A stretch of 64,000 nucleotides of DNA from Sporopachydermia quercuum (taxonomy: Eukaryota; Ascomycota; Sporopachydermiomycetes; Sporopachydermiales; Sporopachydermiaceae). The DNA lies in NCBI GenBank assembly GCA_001599295.1, contig BCGN01000004.1, positions 66,138 to 130,137 of the forward strand, in the 5' to 3' direction. Shown one piece after another: positions 54,696 to 64,000 of this stretch. The position numbers and the translations under genes were made by a program. Numbering within the stretch: the stretch's first letter is position 1; every line of letters starts with the position of its first letter. The notes under the pieces were generated by a model that was given only the letters and a program-made list of their open reading frames with translations, ran no database searches and was not told where the DNA came from.

Positions 54696-54873
54696 AATTG
54701 CGTGGTAAAGTTGATAGAAGAGTCAACTGCTAATCAAATTATAGTGTAGGTGTTGTAATAAATTCATTGCTAAATGAAAAGAAAAAAAGAAAGAAAAAAA
54801 AAGTGAGAAAGGGAAGAACCACGGTTGCCCTATTTTCAATGGCAATTAACATTCTAACAGGAATGCTGGCTTG

Positions 54874-55008
54874 CTAGAATTCTTCAAAGAGTTCGCGTAA
54901 GAAGACTATGGCGATGATAGTAATGAGTGCTATCCAATCATTAGCCATGATTCTTCTCTCGAAAGCACAGTTGTTCGCTTCATACAACGTGTTGACTATA
55001 GATATCAT
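54874..55008 (-). CDS. Candidate 44-residue membrane microprotein
   Basis: Minus-strand ATG at 55008 to TAG at 54874. The N-terminal half is polar (MISIVNTLYEANNCAFERRI) and the second half is one hydrophobic helix with an aromatic and acidic end (WIALITIIAIVFLRELFEEF). A second in-frame ATG before the helix would give 24 residues. It converges with the AMSH-like gene. I do not recognise the family; it could be the last exon of a longer gene. Confidence 0.35.
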   Translation of the reverse strand: MISIVNTLYEANNCAFERRIMANDWIALITIIAIVFLRELFEEF

Positions 55009-57613
55009 CGAAACTAACACTCTATTGCAACGAATTTTCCTTGACTAAGATTTCTATCTTTTATCCGTATTTTCAGCTTTTTTTATGATTAGTCCAAGGT
55101 ATCTCACGGTCTGGCAATTCTATCCATACTGCTGTCGCTGACTGTTTGATAAGAGCACTTTGGAAGTACAATGATTATTTTTACAGATAAGAGTACGCAA
55201 AGGTTGTGTGAGAAGATGCGCTATAGAATACAAGATGATAAGACAGTCGAAGTTCAAAGCGCGAAGCATTGATTGAACAAATAAAGCGATACAGTCAATT
55301 GAGATGGTGTTGCTGTTAGCGAATAATACTTGTTATCATCTTGTTTGGATGGTATAACATGACATACGGAAACAGACACCCAAAATTGATTGCAGTATTT
55401 CGATTTGAATTTAATCTGCTTATCATATCTTGGCACATTCTTCAACCATTCATTGCTGGCAGCAGGACATAGGATCAAATTGTTAAAAGATGCTTGTATT
55501 ACGATTATTTATTGCAAAAACGGGAATATACTACTAGGTGAGAAAGACCTGGTGGTATGTGATGTATGGGCTTTTCGTATACTGTGTTACACAATATATT
55601 ATTAATAGATTTGCATGTCATATCCTTGTATAGCATTAAATCTAAACCGATATCAAATTTATATGATAATTTACACGCTTTATTATAATAATCATTATTA
55701 TATTACTTTCTATCGCCTACAGGAAGTTAGATTATTGAATTAGAGGTCATCGGTCTTTTAAGATTAAAGGGAGGCTGATAATGCATAATGCTTCTGATAT
55801 TGTTTTAACTGGAAAATGATAACATGAAGAGTAACGGATATTTATATTATATATCATTGATGCTAATGATAATAATGATAACATTAACGATAACAATTGT
55901 ATCCAATACTAATAATACCATCTGTGTTGCTGAACAATTTGTTTGTGATAGTTTAAACAAATATATAATATTATTTTTGTGGAAGAGAGTAGTTATTGTT
56001 TATGGTAAGAGGACAAAACCCTAACAGAGAATATTTAAGATTTCTGATTTATGTGATTGATATAATTGTTGTAAGTTATGTTGGGCCTAATAATGTATTG
56101 ATGCTTCTTATCAACGCTCTTTTGCTGATGCTTTCTCGTTATTGCTTTTATTACAATTGCTCTATCATTTACTCTTACTCCTTCTATAGAAGATATTGAA
56201 TAGGATTAGAACTTATAAGCCTTAGATTAGTCAATCAGCTTTTCAGAGCTATCATTCTGATCACAATCAATCGATCTTCCATTATACAGGCTGATACACC
56301 GAAAATGTATCAAGCATGGAACCATTTGAAGACTTCAGCAAAAAAAAAAGAAGAGGATTTGGCGTTTTCATATAGTGCAAATGCATATTGTATGGCATAT
56401 TGCATTATAGTATGATCTACATTGTATTCTTCTGTTCTTAATTTCCAGGAAGATATATAATATATCTATATCATAATTTTAACAATGAGTTTTATAATAA
56501 TAGTTATTATTATAGTAAAGGTAAGGACATCGGAAGACCAGCTGAAGTGAATTCACCGAAATGCCAATATTGGTTAATAAATAGGCTGTTAAGGTTGTTG
56601 GTAATCCAACTAACCAATAAAGAAGAGTCTGAATCATCTAGTTAACTACGGTATGGCAAGAACAATGTTTGAGAGTGAATTTATTATATTGATTGACTAG
56701 TCAAATGAGTGGTTACATAGATGATCTGTTTTATTGATTGAACAAGACCCAACTCTTTTTTTGGATTGCTATTTGCACTATAGGAAAGAAGAATTGAAAT
56801 TGTTTTGATTTAATTAAATGAGTGAATGAGTGAATGAGTAAATGATTAATAAATGAAGTATATATGATTATGTTGAACAGGAATTAGATACAATAGTTGA
56901 TATTAACAATTTGTTGTAAAAGTTGATAGTTAGTGAATTATTATCATCATGGTTCTGAAATTCATTCTTGATAAACCAGATATAGTCCGAAGAACCCTCA
57001 ATTGAATGAAGTTTGATCTCATTCCTATCTATTGTTCTACAGTATTATGTTATGCTGATAACACTCATACTAAAGGACCTTGTACCTTTTGATCATCTCA
57101 CAGTATTCACACAACAGTCCACTTGCCTTTGTTATTTCCCTCAACATTTGCTATTGATTCTAATTATGAATTAACTTATATCATAAAATATCATTGAATG
57201 TTATAAAAGAGTCTTAGAGATCATCAAGTGGCTATTATCAAGTATTATAATACACTATCAATAATCATGACATATAACTCCCTCTAAAATTCAACGCATT
57301 TCAGCAAGTAACACATTATAACATATAAATATAACATAATACATGCAATGAACACCACTATATTTTCTTCTTCTTCTGTCACCAGCAACACAGTAATTTT
57401 CTTGACTAGTACGCATTGATAGTACTATCATCCTACTGGTAGCTCGAAGTTTGCGCTATCGTTGCTTCATCAATCTCTTTGTTAACCGCACTGCAACTGC
57501 TATTCATCCATCAACTATTTTGTTCACAACGTTAAATTCCTTTTCATTCTCATCCTTTTCATTTTCTTTCTGCTCCACGTATGATCTTCTCCTAATACAA
57601 CTCATTCACCACT
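55009..57613. other. Gene-poor interval between AMSH-like and eIF2A
   Basis: 2.6 kb of very AT-rich DNA lying between convergent genes. Several 65-75-codon frames occur (55254-55478 on -, 55390-55605, 55824-56024 and 55996-56199 on +) but overlap each other or are dominated by Ile/Leu/Tyr, as random AT-rich frames are. A short (AGTGAATG) repeat lies at 56817-56845. No tRNA or known RNA recognised. Confidence 0.5.
56817..56845. repeat. AGTGAATG/AGTAAATG short tandem repeat
   Basis: About three and a half 8-bp units in non-coding sequence. Confidence 0.7.
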
Positions 57614-59482
57614 CTATTCATTCCATCCAAGACTCTCCAGCTCTCTTCTAACATTCTCCTCGGTATTAATCTTCATCACCTGCGTATCTTCTAATGTCTC
57701 ACCAACAGCTTGACGTTCTTTTAACTGTTGAATAGCACGTAACTTCTTCAACAAAGCCCTGATCTTCTTTTCCTCTAAACTAATTGTAGCTGGTCCTGCT
57801 CCTGTGTTGGCAGCATTACTGGCGATGTTGTTAGCAGTGTTGCTGGTGCTGTTTCCGTTTGCTACTACTGAAACAAACCCTGGAGGTGAATTAGACCCGC
57901 CAGGACGGTTGGATGGCTGAGGATTAGAATCACTGGAATGTTCAGAGTCCCCAGCGTTGTCCTTGCCTTCTTTCTTCTTTTCCTTTCGTTTCCTATTTTT
58001 GTTAGGCTTCGCAGCAGGAGGAGTGGCTCCTGGAGGTAAACTGCTTCTCACTGGTGGAGCATAGGCAGAAGTTTGCAAAGAAAGAGAAATGCTAGAAGAC
58101 GCTGCACTCCCAGTGCCAACATTGCCATTCCTGGCATGGGGAGGTCTATAGGCACCAGCCGGCTTTGAAGTCTTCACTGTGTTGGATTTAGCCAGCAATG
58201 CTGAAGGATGCGCATCAGGAATACCTTCATTGTTACTCCAAGGAAACTGCTCAACAGGTTGAGGTCTCCATGCAACAGTAAATAGCTCAGGGTACTCCTT
58301 AGAAAACATTAATTTAGAAGTCCAATGCCAAATCTTGATTCCATTATCAACCCTTAGACGGGGAGATGTTGTAGCTGTGAGAACGTATCTTCCATCGGGA
58401 CTCCATTTGCATACAGAAGTGTTTGGAGCTTCAAACGTGCACACTTTCTTGAACTGGCCGGCCCTATCATATATATCAACGGTTCCTTGCAAATTGCCAA
58501 ATCCTGCAACCAAAACAAATCTTGCATGGGGAGAAAACTTGATGGTGTTCCGCGGGGCGGGCATAAGCGAGAAGGTCTCATTGCCTCTGGCGTCAAAAAT
58601 AGTAGTCTTAGCTGGCATATAGCCATACACAACCCCGAACTCACGAGCATTCGGGGACCAGCTGATATCATGAATGGGACCTTCTTTATCCAAAGTGATT
58701 CGGGTGTTGAAATTGCCAGCAATGCCCAGTAAGTATAAAGTAGATTCACCATAATACGACTGGTTGGATTTATCAACGTCAGTAGAAACAAGAGCCAAGA
58801 CAGAAGTCCCTAGCGCGTTCCATTGGAATTGACAGCTATCAGCTTTAAAAAAAGACTGCTGAGCAATCGGTTGTTTGAAATTGGTTAAATCATACACTTT
58901 GACAGAACCCGGCTTGCCTGATTTTTCTGCAACAAAAACAGCTAATGAGTAGTTCTTTCCTGGTGATAACGAAAACACTTTCAGGTTATCGAGTCGTAAC
59001 TTTGCATACAGAGAGGAGAAATTGCTAGTGTTGTAAACTTGCACATCGTCAGTGCCCATCCGAGCGGCAAATTTTTCGTCATAGGAAAACTGAAACTTCC
59101 AGTTGTTTTGGTTCTTGGAAATAAATGATGAGAGAAACTCGCTGGTTTGAGAGTTCCAAATTTTCAGGTTTCGGAACCAATTTCCAGACTCTCTGTCGAG
59201 TTTTGGTCGTTCCCAGGTACATAGAAATGACCCCAGAGGTGAAAAGCTGATATCATACACTTCTGGGACTTGGATTGTGTTGACAAATTTGCCGCTGAAG
59301 GTGTCAGAGATGACGATTGAATCGTTTCCGAGAGTAGCTAAGAACTTACCATTGCCGGAGTATATCACCGAACGGATGTCTGAGTCTTGGACAATAGAAG
59401 ATTCCAGTTTTTCGAATCCTGGAGCACCATTAAAGATGTCAATCCCTTTGGACAAACGGCCAATAAATTGTGTTTTGTTCAT
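57614..59482 (-). CDS. Translation initiation factor eIF2A
   Basis: 622 residues from the first ATG (MNKTQFIGRLSKGIDIFNG); the frame extends eight codons further without an ATG. The N-terminal part is a WD-type beta-propeller with matches to yeast eIF2A (YGR054W, 642 residues): VYDISFSPLGSFLCTWERP, FFKADSCQFQWNALGTSVLA, SYYGESTLYLLG, GPIHDISWSPNAREFGVV, VLVAGFGNLQGTVDIYDRAG, NTSVCKWSPDGRYVLTATTS and PRLRVDNGIKIWHW. A Pro/Ser/Asn-rich linker with PAGAYRPPHAR follows. The C-terminal helices read EEKKIRALLKKLRAIQQLKE and RQAVGETLEDTQVMKI. eIF2A is a single-chain factor that can bind initiator tRNA and 40S subunits; in yeast it is non-essential. Single exon; upstream sequence carries Reb1-type sites. 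Confidence 0.96.
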   Translation of the reverse strand: MNKTQFIGRLSKGIDIFNGAPGFEKLESSIVQDSDIRSVIYSGNGKFLATLGNDSIVISDTFSGKFVNTIQVPEVYDISFSPLGSFLCTWERPKLDRESGNWFRNLKIWNSQTSEFLSSFISKNQNNWKFQFSYDEKFAARMGTDDVQVYNTSNFSSLYAKLRLDNLKVFSLSPGKNYSLAVFVAEKSGKPGSVKVYDLTNFKQPIAQQSFFKADSCQFQWNALGTSVLALVSTDVDKSNQSYYGESTLYLLGIAGNFNTRITLDKEGPIHDISWSPNAREFGVVYGYMPAKTTIFDARGNETFSLMPAPRNTIKFSPHARFVLVAGFGNLQGTVDIYDRAGQFKKVCTFEAPNTSVCKWSPDGRYVLTATTSPRLRVDNGIKIWHWTSKLMFSKEYPELFTVAWRPQPVEQFPWSNNEGIPDAHPSALLAKSNTVKTSKPAGAYRPPHARNGNVGTGSAASSSISLSLQTSAYAPPVRSSLPPGATPPAAKPNKNRKRKEKKKEGKDNAGDSEHSSDSNPQPSNRPGGSNSPPGFVSVVANGNSTSNTANNIASNAANTGAGPATISLEEKKIRALLKKLRAIQQLKERQAVGETLEDTQVMKINTEENVRRELESLGWNE

Positions 59483-62412
59483 TAGAACTAATGATTTGAC
59501 AAGCAATGATAGTATAGACGATTATATACAAAGTGATCAATTAACAGTCGTAGGAATTCTAAGTCACAATGAGTAACCAAAAGATTCACTGTAGGTCACA
59601 AGTAGCAAGATAAAACACGGTAGCCACTAAAAGCAGAAAATATACACAATGGACTTTTTTTTAATCCAATTGATCACTTGAAGTGTTAGTTGCAGAGTCA
59701 AATAATTGAAACTACAAGAAAACGAAGCGATCTGATTGTTGACTCGGATGAATTCAAGTACGGAAAAAAAACTCTACTTGACACCGGTTAAAGAGCAACA
59801 GTGCAACCTATATGCATAAAATAGGCTTGATTTCTTTGACGATTGGAAATTTTTTTTTTTTTGGCTGTTTTATAAGGCTTTTCTGTACCTTTTCATTGAT
59901 TTTCTAATGGAAGAAAGGACAGAATAAGAGTGAAAGAAAGCATTGAATCAAACATACACGAAAAAACACGCACAGTGAGGTTAGTTTATGTTCAGGAATA
60001 AAAGATGAGATAATCAAGATATATGATTGATATTTGCACCCATACATCTTGTAAAATGAATGAATATGAAGATCTTGTGATGATGCACGTGATGCCCCAT
60101 TCATATCCGGGTAACCACAATCTAATGATGATTTATAAATAACTAATTACCCGGATGAACCAATCAGATTAGTTAGTCATCTGAAGGTCCACTTTTAGAA
60201 TACGCCAAGAATACTCAAGACTCGTAGTAGATTGCTGTATTGAGATAAACCTGGTTTCTTATGACATGCGTTTCAATTATTGTCTCTAGGGTGTTTTATA
60301 CAGAAATCTGTCCGAAAAGGTCGGGTGGGGCCGTCCATACTGAGATAGAGCTGATGGGGACAATATGAGTTTCCTGGAAGTTTGTTAATGGAATTCAACG
60401 AACATTTCGGCTTCTGAAATATGGAAAGGATAAGTGGAAAATAATTAAGGATTAAAGTAAGACTGCGTGGAGTAGTTTAGTCTATATAGGCTATTGTTCG
60501 TGTTGATAATAGTTTGGTGATTGATATTATGTTGAATGCTGGTCGTTTGGCAGTCAAAGAGTAAGTAAGGAACATCAGACAACTGACGGATCACTAGTGT
60601 ATTAATTAAGAATGGGCTGGAATGTATAATCAAGAATGTACTGTCAAGCAGTCGATATATACTTGTCAGATTATATAGAAATGTCCAGCAAGAGGAGGAG
60701 AATATGATATTTCTGCAAGTACCTTTTCCTGGTTTTTAGATAGGCATGAATTAATTAAGCGAGCAATAACATTATCTTAGCATCTTCTTTAATTCAAACT
60801 GTCTGCACGTGACACACAGTAAAATTTATAATTATCTACTCAAACAACGCAATCATCAGACATCAGGGATTCTTCCCAAATAGACGAAGATCAATGAACC
60901 AGAATATCTTCCCGTTAAGGAAACAGAACATATGTTTCATTAAGCTGATAGACATCTCTTCTACTTAAATTCTACCTCCCAAAATCCATTGATTGAATAG
61001 GAAAGTGAACATAGGCACAATGGTAGTTTAGAATAAGTATTATCAATGACAAATTAGAAGTAATTTATAAGACAAGGAATTCTTCTATTTAGACCAATAA
61101 ATAGTATCTAGTTATGAAACGCTCCCTGTGAATAGAGAACCAAATTATCTAGATGGCTACTTAACATTAATAGCAATTATTTCGGTGATTGGTTCGGCAT
61201 CTAAGAGACATAAGATTTTCAGAAGTTACTTTGGTTCTACTTAGAATCTACTTCCTAATATAACCTATGTCCTCTAACCTCTCTAGTACCAGCTATTCTC
61301 ATAGTATCGCTATCATTATCATCCTATTTTCTCCATGTTTTCATACAGTTTGTATAACATGTCTTNAAAGAAAACACTTTCTCCTCCTCATAGAAAGGAT
61401 TCTTGGTAATGTCATATTCAAAATTATTTTAACTTTAAGTGAAATAAGGTAAAACCTAATATACTGAAATAGACACTGCCCTTCAAGTAACTGAAACTTA
61501 CAGAACCCTGAATGAATGAATGATTTAGGAAATTTATCATACCAACGGTATGGTTGAAATGTTTTTAGGCATATGCCCAAAAGTTAGTTAGATTTTGAGC
61601 TTATAACTAATAACTAAACAGTTATCATCTTAGAAGGTTTTTATTAGGTTTAGATGGTGCAATAGAAGTAGCTACCATTGCAATAGCTCTTGATACTTCA
61701 CCACCAATTTCGGGACATGTCTTACTTTGAACTGTATTGTACAAACTTACTTTGCGTACTTGATATACTATGCAACTACCCACGGAACATCCATGTTGCA
61801 ATCGTCACAGACAAATTCTGCTTTTCTATAAACCACTGCAAAATCCAATCACTTAATCATCATATTTGACATTTTATTTTTCTGTTATCAACCTGGAAGA
61901 TCCAAATTCTCAGCCATTTTTCGCATTTTACTGCTCTCATCCTTGTCCTGTCCCAATACAACCCCTCTTCCAATCTCTAGTCCGTTTGAGAACCCCTAGT
62001 CCTTTCTTGTTTGTTAGTCCTAAATTAAACTCGACACTGGTCTACCCTTCCCAAACTCTATTTCTAACGCTCAACCTAAACCCTATGTTTTAGCTCTAAA
62101 AAAACTTAACACATTTCTTCCCTGTTTTAATCAATAAAAGCGTCCACTTCTCCTCCAATTTAGCTTTAGTTACCTCTTTCTACCTCTTTATTACAACTAT
62201 CAACGCATTCCAAATTTTTAAACCTGTTTTCAAGTCGGATTTGTAGATTTTGTAGGTGTATTGGACTCCCGTGATCTTCACACACTCAACAACGGACATC
62301 ATAACAACTGTTGCAACTCTATTGGTCACCTCCCAATAATAACACTACATAAACATCATACACATACACAGATACATATACAAGTAGTATCAAAAACTTC
62401 TGCAACTATATA
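59483..62412. promoter_or_regulatory. Long divergent intergenic region eIF2A / RIM101
   Basis: 2.9 kb, the longest gap in the window, between divergent starts. On the eIF2A side it has a CACGTG (60086-60091) and an inverted pair of Reb1-type sites (60105-60114, 60147-60156). The last 500 nt before RIM101 are C/T-rich with CCTCTTCC and CCCTTCCC runs. No coding gene or RNA gene is supported; the open frames at 61866-62093 and 61267-61452 look random. Long upstream regions are common for fungal transcription-factor genes. Confidence 0.5.
60105..60156. promoter_or_regulatory. Inverted pair of Reb1-type sites
   Basis: ATCCGGGTAA at 60105-60114 and its exact reverse complement TTACCCGGAT at 60147-60156, separated by 32 bp. 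Each contains the Reb1 core CGGGTAA/TTACCCG. A CACGTG lies 14 bp to the left and a CCAAT box (AACCAATCAG) just to the right. Located 620-675 bp upstream of the eIF2A start. Confidence 0.65.
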
Positions 62413-64000
62413 ATGGACAACCACCATCTTTTACTAAACAACAGTAACGCTGGGCCTATTCAAGCAATGAATATTCACCAAATGGCTTCAAATGCAAGAA
62501 CCAACTCATACGACTCTGTGGAATCGAGCTCGGTGTCTCCTGCTTCTATTGCCTCACCAGAATCATCGGTCTCATCGGCATCTTCGAACTCGGATACGGA
62601 AGTGAACACACAACCTTTGCTCAAGTTCACCAACGATGATGTTGAATCTTTGCTTCAAGCTGCAGGCGCTGTCGGCGTCGTGGAGCATTCCAACGGACAG
62701 GAGACCCTCATGGGATCTACTCAACACAATCAGCTGCCACTAGTTCAACAGGGGCACCACAACGTTGCAAACAGACAAATCCTGAACCCGGGAGCAACTG
62801 GAGTTTCTTCTACCGGAACCACAGCCACCGGAGCCACAACAACACAAGCCTCAGCCACCTCAGGACCCGCTACGACTTCCTCCTCTTCATCTTCCCTACC
62901 TTGCAAATGGGGTGAATGCACCTTGGTTTTCGATACCGCAGAAGAACTATATACCCACTTGTGCGACCACCATGTCGGCAGAAAATGTACCGGCAATTTA
63001 TCTCTAAATTGCGGCTGGGAACACTGTAAAACCTCCACTGTTAAACGAGACCATATCACGTCCCACATCAGAGTCCATGTTCCATTGAAGCCCTATGAAT
63101 GCGATTTTTGCAAAAAGAAGTTTAAAAGACCTCAGGACTTGAAAAAGCACATTAAAACTCATGCCGATGAAAGTGTTTTACTTGGGCCTGATGGTTCAGC
63201 TTCCCGTATAAGGCCAACCCGCCATTCGGGTCACAACGGGTATGGAAATATCTACAATGAAACGGATTATGGTTTATATTACAATAGAGGTTATCCTGTT
63301 GGGATTCCTGCGTATAATGCAGGAGGTGCAGCTGAACTTCATGTGCCTGCGACAGGAGCTGGAAACAGACAGTACATTGTACCTGTTCCCAATATGCCTA
63401 CTGGATACAGCGGTATTTATGCTGGCAATATTCAAGGACAGCCACTTTCTTATGTTTCTATGCCGGTTGAAGTCAATAGAAAGAGAAAGCAAGATTCCGT
63501 GCTTCAATTTTATAATGATGTTAAGAAATCAAAAGTGCTTCCACAATATACACCGGAGATGGCTAATAGGCTTGCGTCTCTAGAGTATAATTTAGCGTCC
63601 GGTGTTGGAGCCGCAAATGGAGCTAATGTCGGAGCTGAAAACGAGAATTCAATGCTGGCTTCCACCGGTTATGTTAATAGCAGTGTTAATCCTATTAGCC
63701 ACCACGCTAGTATTGCAGCCCCTGGCGGTATGTATAACGTGAAACATGGCCATAACCACGTTCAAGAGCTGTATGAAGCTGACAGGTTCTTCACTCAACT
63801 GTCTGCCAGCTTGGATCAACAGCAGCAGCAACAACAGCAACAGCAACAGCAAACAAACACTGGATACTATATTCCAGCAAATCAAACCCATATTGCTTCT
63901 GGTGCTCCTATTTCTGCTTCAGCTAGTGGCCCACTCCCTGGAACTACCGCTACCGGTGTTCTACCAGAAGTCCGATCCTCTTCCATCTCTTCAGCTTCAG
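62413..64000 (+). CDS. RIM101: Rim101/PacC zinc-finger pH-response factor (3' partial)
   Basis: ATG at 62413, open to the window edge (529 codons visible). A Ser/Thr-rich N-terminus precedes three C2H2 fingers: [20 protein letters not shown] (from Cys164), [20 protein letters not shown] and [20 protein letters not shown]. This is the PacC/Rim101 arrangement, in which fingers 2 and 3 bind GCCARG and finger 1 packs on finger 2. After the fingers come [20 protein letters not shown], typical of Rim101 proteins, and a polyglutamine run. Rim101 is activated by C-terminal cleavage through the Rim/ESCRT pathway at alkaline pH and controls alkaline, salt and cell-wall genes; the processing region is off the window. 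No intron is seen in the visible part. Confidence 0.93.
   Translation, partial: MDNHHLLLNNSNAGPIQAMNIHQMASNARTNSYDSVESSSVSPASIASPESSVSSASSNSDTEVNTQPLLKFTNDDVESLLQAAGAVGVVEHSNGQETLMGSTQHNQLPLVQQGHHNVANRQILNPGATGVSSTGTTATGATTTQASATSGPATTSSSSSSLPCKWGECTLVFDTAEELYTHLCDHHVGRKCTGNLSLNCGWEHCKTSTVKRDHITSHIRVHVPLKPYECDFCKKKFKRPQDLKKHIKTHADESVLLGPDGSASRIRPTRHSGHNGYGNIYNETDYGLYYNRGYPVGIPAYNAGGAAELHVPATGAGNRQYIVPVPNMPTGYSGIYAGNIQGQPLSYVSMPVEVNRKRKQDSVLQFYNDVKKSKVLPQYTPEMANRLASLEYNLASGVGAANGANVGAENENSMLASTGYVNSSVNPISHHASIAAPGGMYNVKHGHNHVQELYEADRFFTQLSASLDQQQQQQQQQQQQTNTGYYIPANQTHIASGAPISASASGPLPGTTATGVLPEVRSSSISSAS
63817..63851 (+). repeat. CAG/CAA polyglutamine tract in RIM101
   Basis: Twelve consecutive Gln codons (mixed CAG and CAA) following LSASLD. 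Mixed codons make it less prone to slippage than a pure CAG array. Confidence 0.9.

Noticed and set aside
55254-55605. Overlapping frames on both strands in the 55 kb region
   Set aside because: The two frames are antisense to each other and neither shows motif, start context or family resemblance.
62240-62412. Start of RIM101 further upstream
   Set aside because: The first in-frame ATG is 62413; upstream the frame is closed and the sequence has promoter-like pyrimidine composition.

Overview
The window is nuclear DNA from a budding yeast (Saccharomycotina). It is AT-rich and dense with single-copy housekeeping genes whose nearest relatives by eye are S. cerevisiae proteins: Scc2, Sec10, Cdc1, Ssb1, Rio2, Rtt106, Ddc1, Mpc1, eIF2A, Ost4 and Rim101. 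CTG reads as leucine at conserved positions (Sec10 N-terminus, the DTHLGG motif of Ssb1), so this is not a CUG-Ser yeast. Introns are far more common than in S. cerevisiae. I could assemble 17 introns in five genes (SEC10, a PGAP2-like gene, DDC1, MPC1, an AMSH-like gene), plus single introns in RTT106, a PTP1-like gene and a KH gene. Most have GTATGT or GTAAGT donors and a TACTAAC-like branch point close to the acceptor. This fits an early-branching, intron-retaining yeast lineage, but I cannot name the species.

Layout: SCC2 (cohesin loader, 5' end off the window) and five-exon SEC10 (exocyst) are on +. CDC1 (GPI-anchor/Mn homeostasis phosphoesterase) is on -. A very long low-complexity protein with a SAS4-like domain follows, with a probable +1 frameshift near its 3' end. 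Then come a six-exon PGAP2/Cwh43-N gene, an unknown small spliced gene, tRNA-Val(CAC) and two identical tandem tRNA-Gly(TCC) genes with no terminator between them. Next are an HSL-type lipase, a probable small spliced gene, OST4 (54 codons), a 1400-residue BRE4/YGL140C-like membrane protein on -, a PTP1-like tyrosine phosphatase, a KH protein, SSB1, and RIO2 and RTT106 on -. RTT106 shares a promoter region with DDC1, which contains MluI-box and CACGTG sites. MPC1 (-), split into seven exons including an 11-nt microexon, diverges from an AMSH-like JAMM deubiquitinase. The right end holds eIF2A (-), a long promoter-like interval with an inverted pair of Reb1-type sites, and the 5' part of RIM101/PacC, which runs off the window.

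The genes do not form a single pathway. Several functional threads are represented: chromosome biology (SCC2, RTT106, DDC1, SAS4-like), membrane traffic and GPI/N-glycan work (SEC10, CDC1, PGAP2-like, OST4, AMSH), and translation or ribosome biogenesis (SSB1, RIO2, eIF2A, tRNAs). I see no transposon, virus-like element, CRISPR array or rRNA. About 25 isolated N bases occur; those in coding sequence do not disturb the frame, so they look like ambiguous or heterozygous bases.
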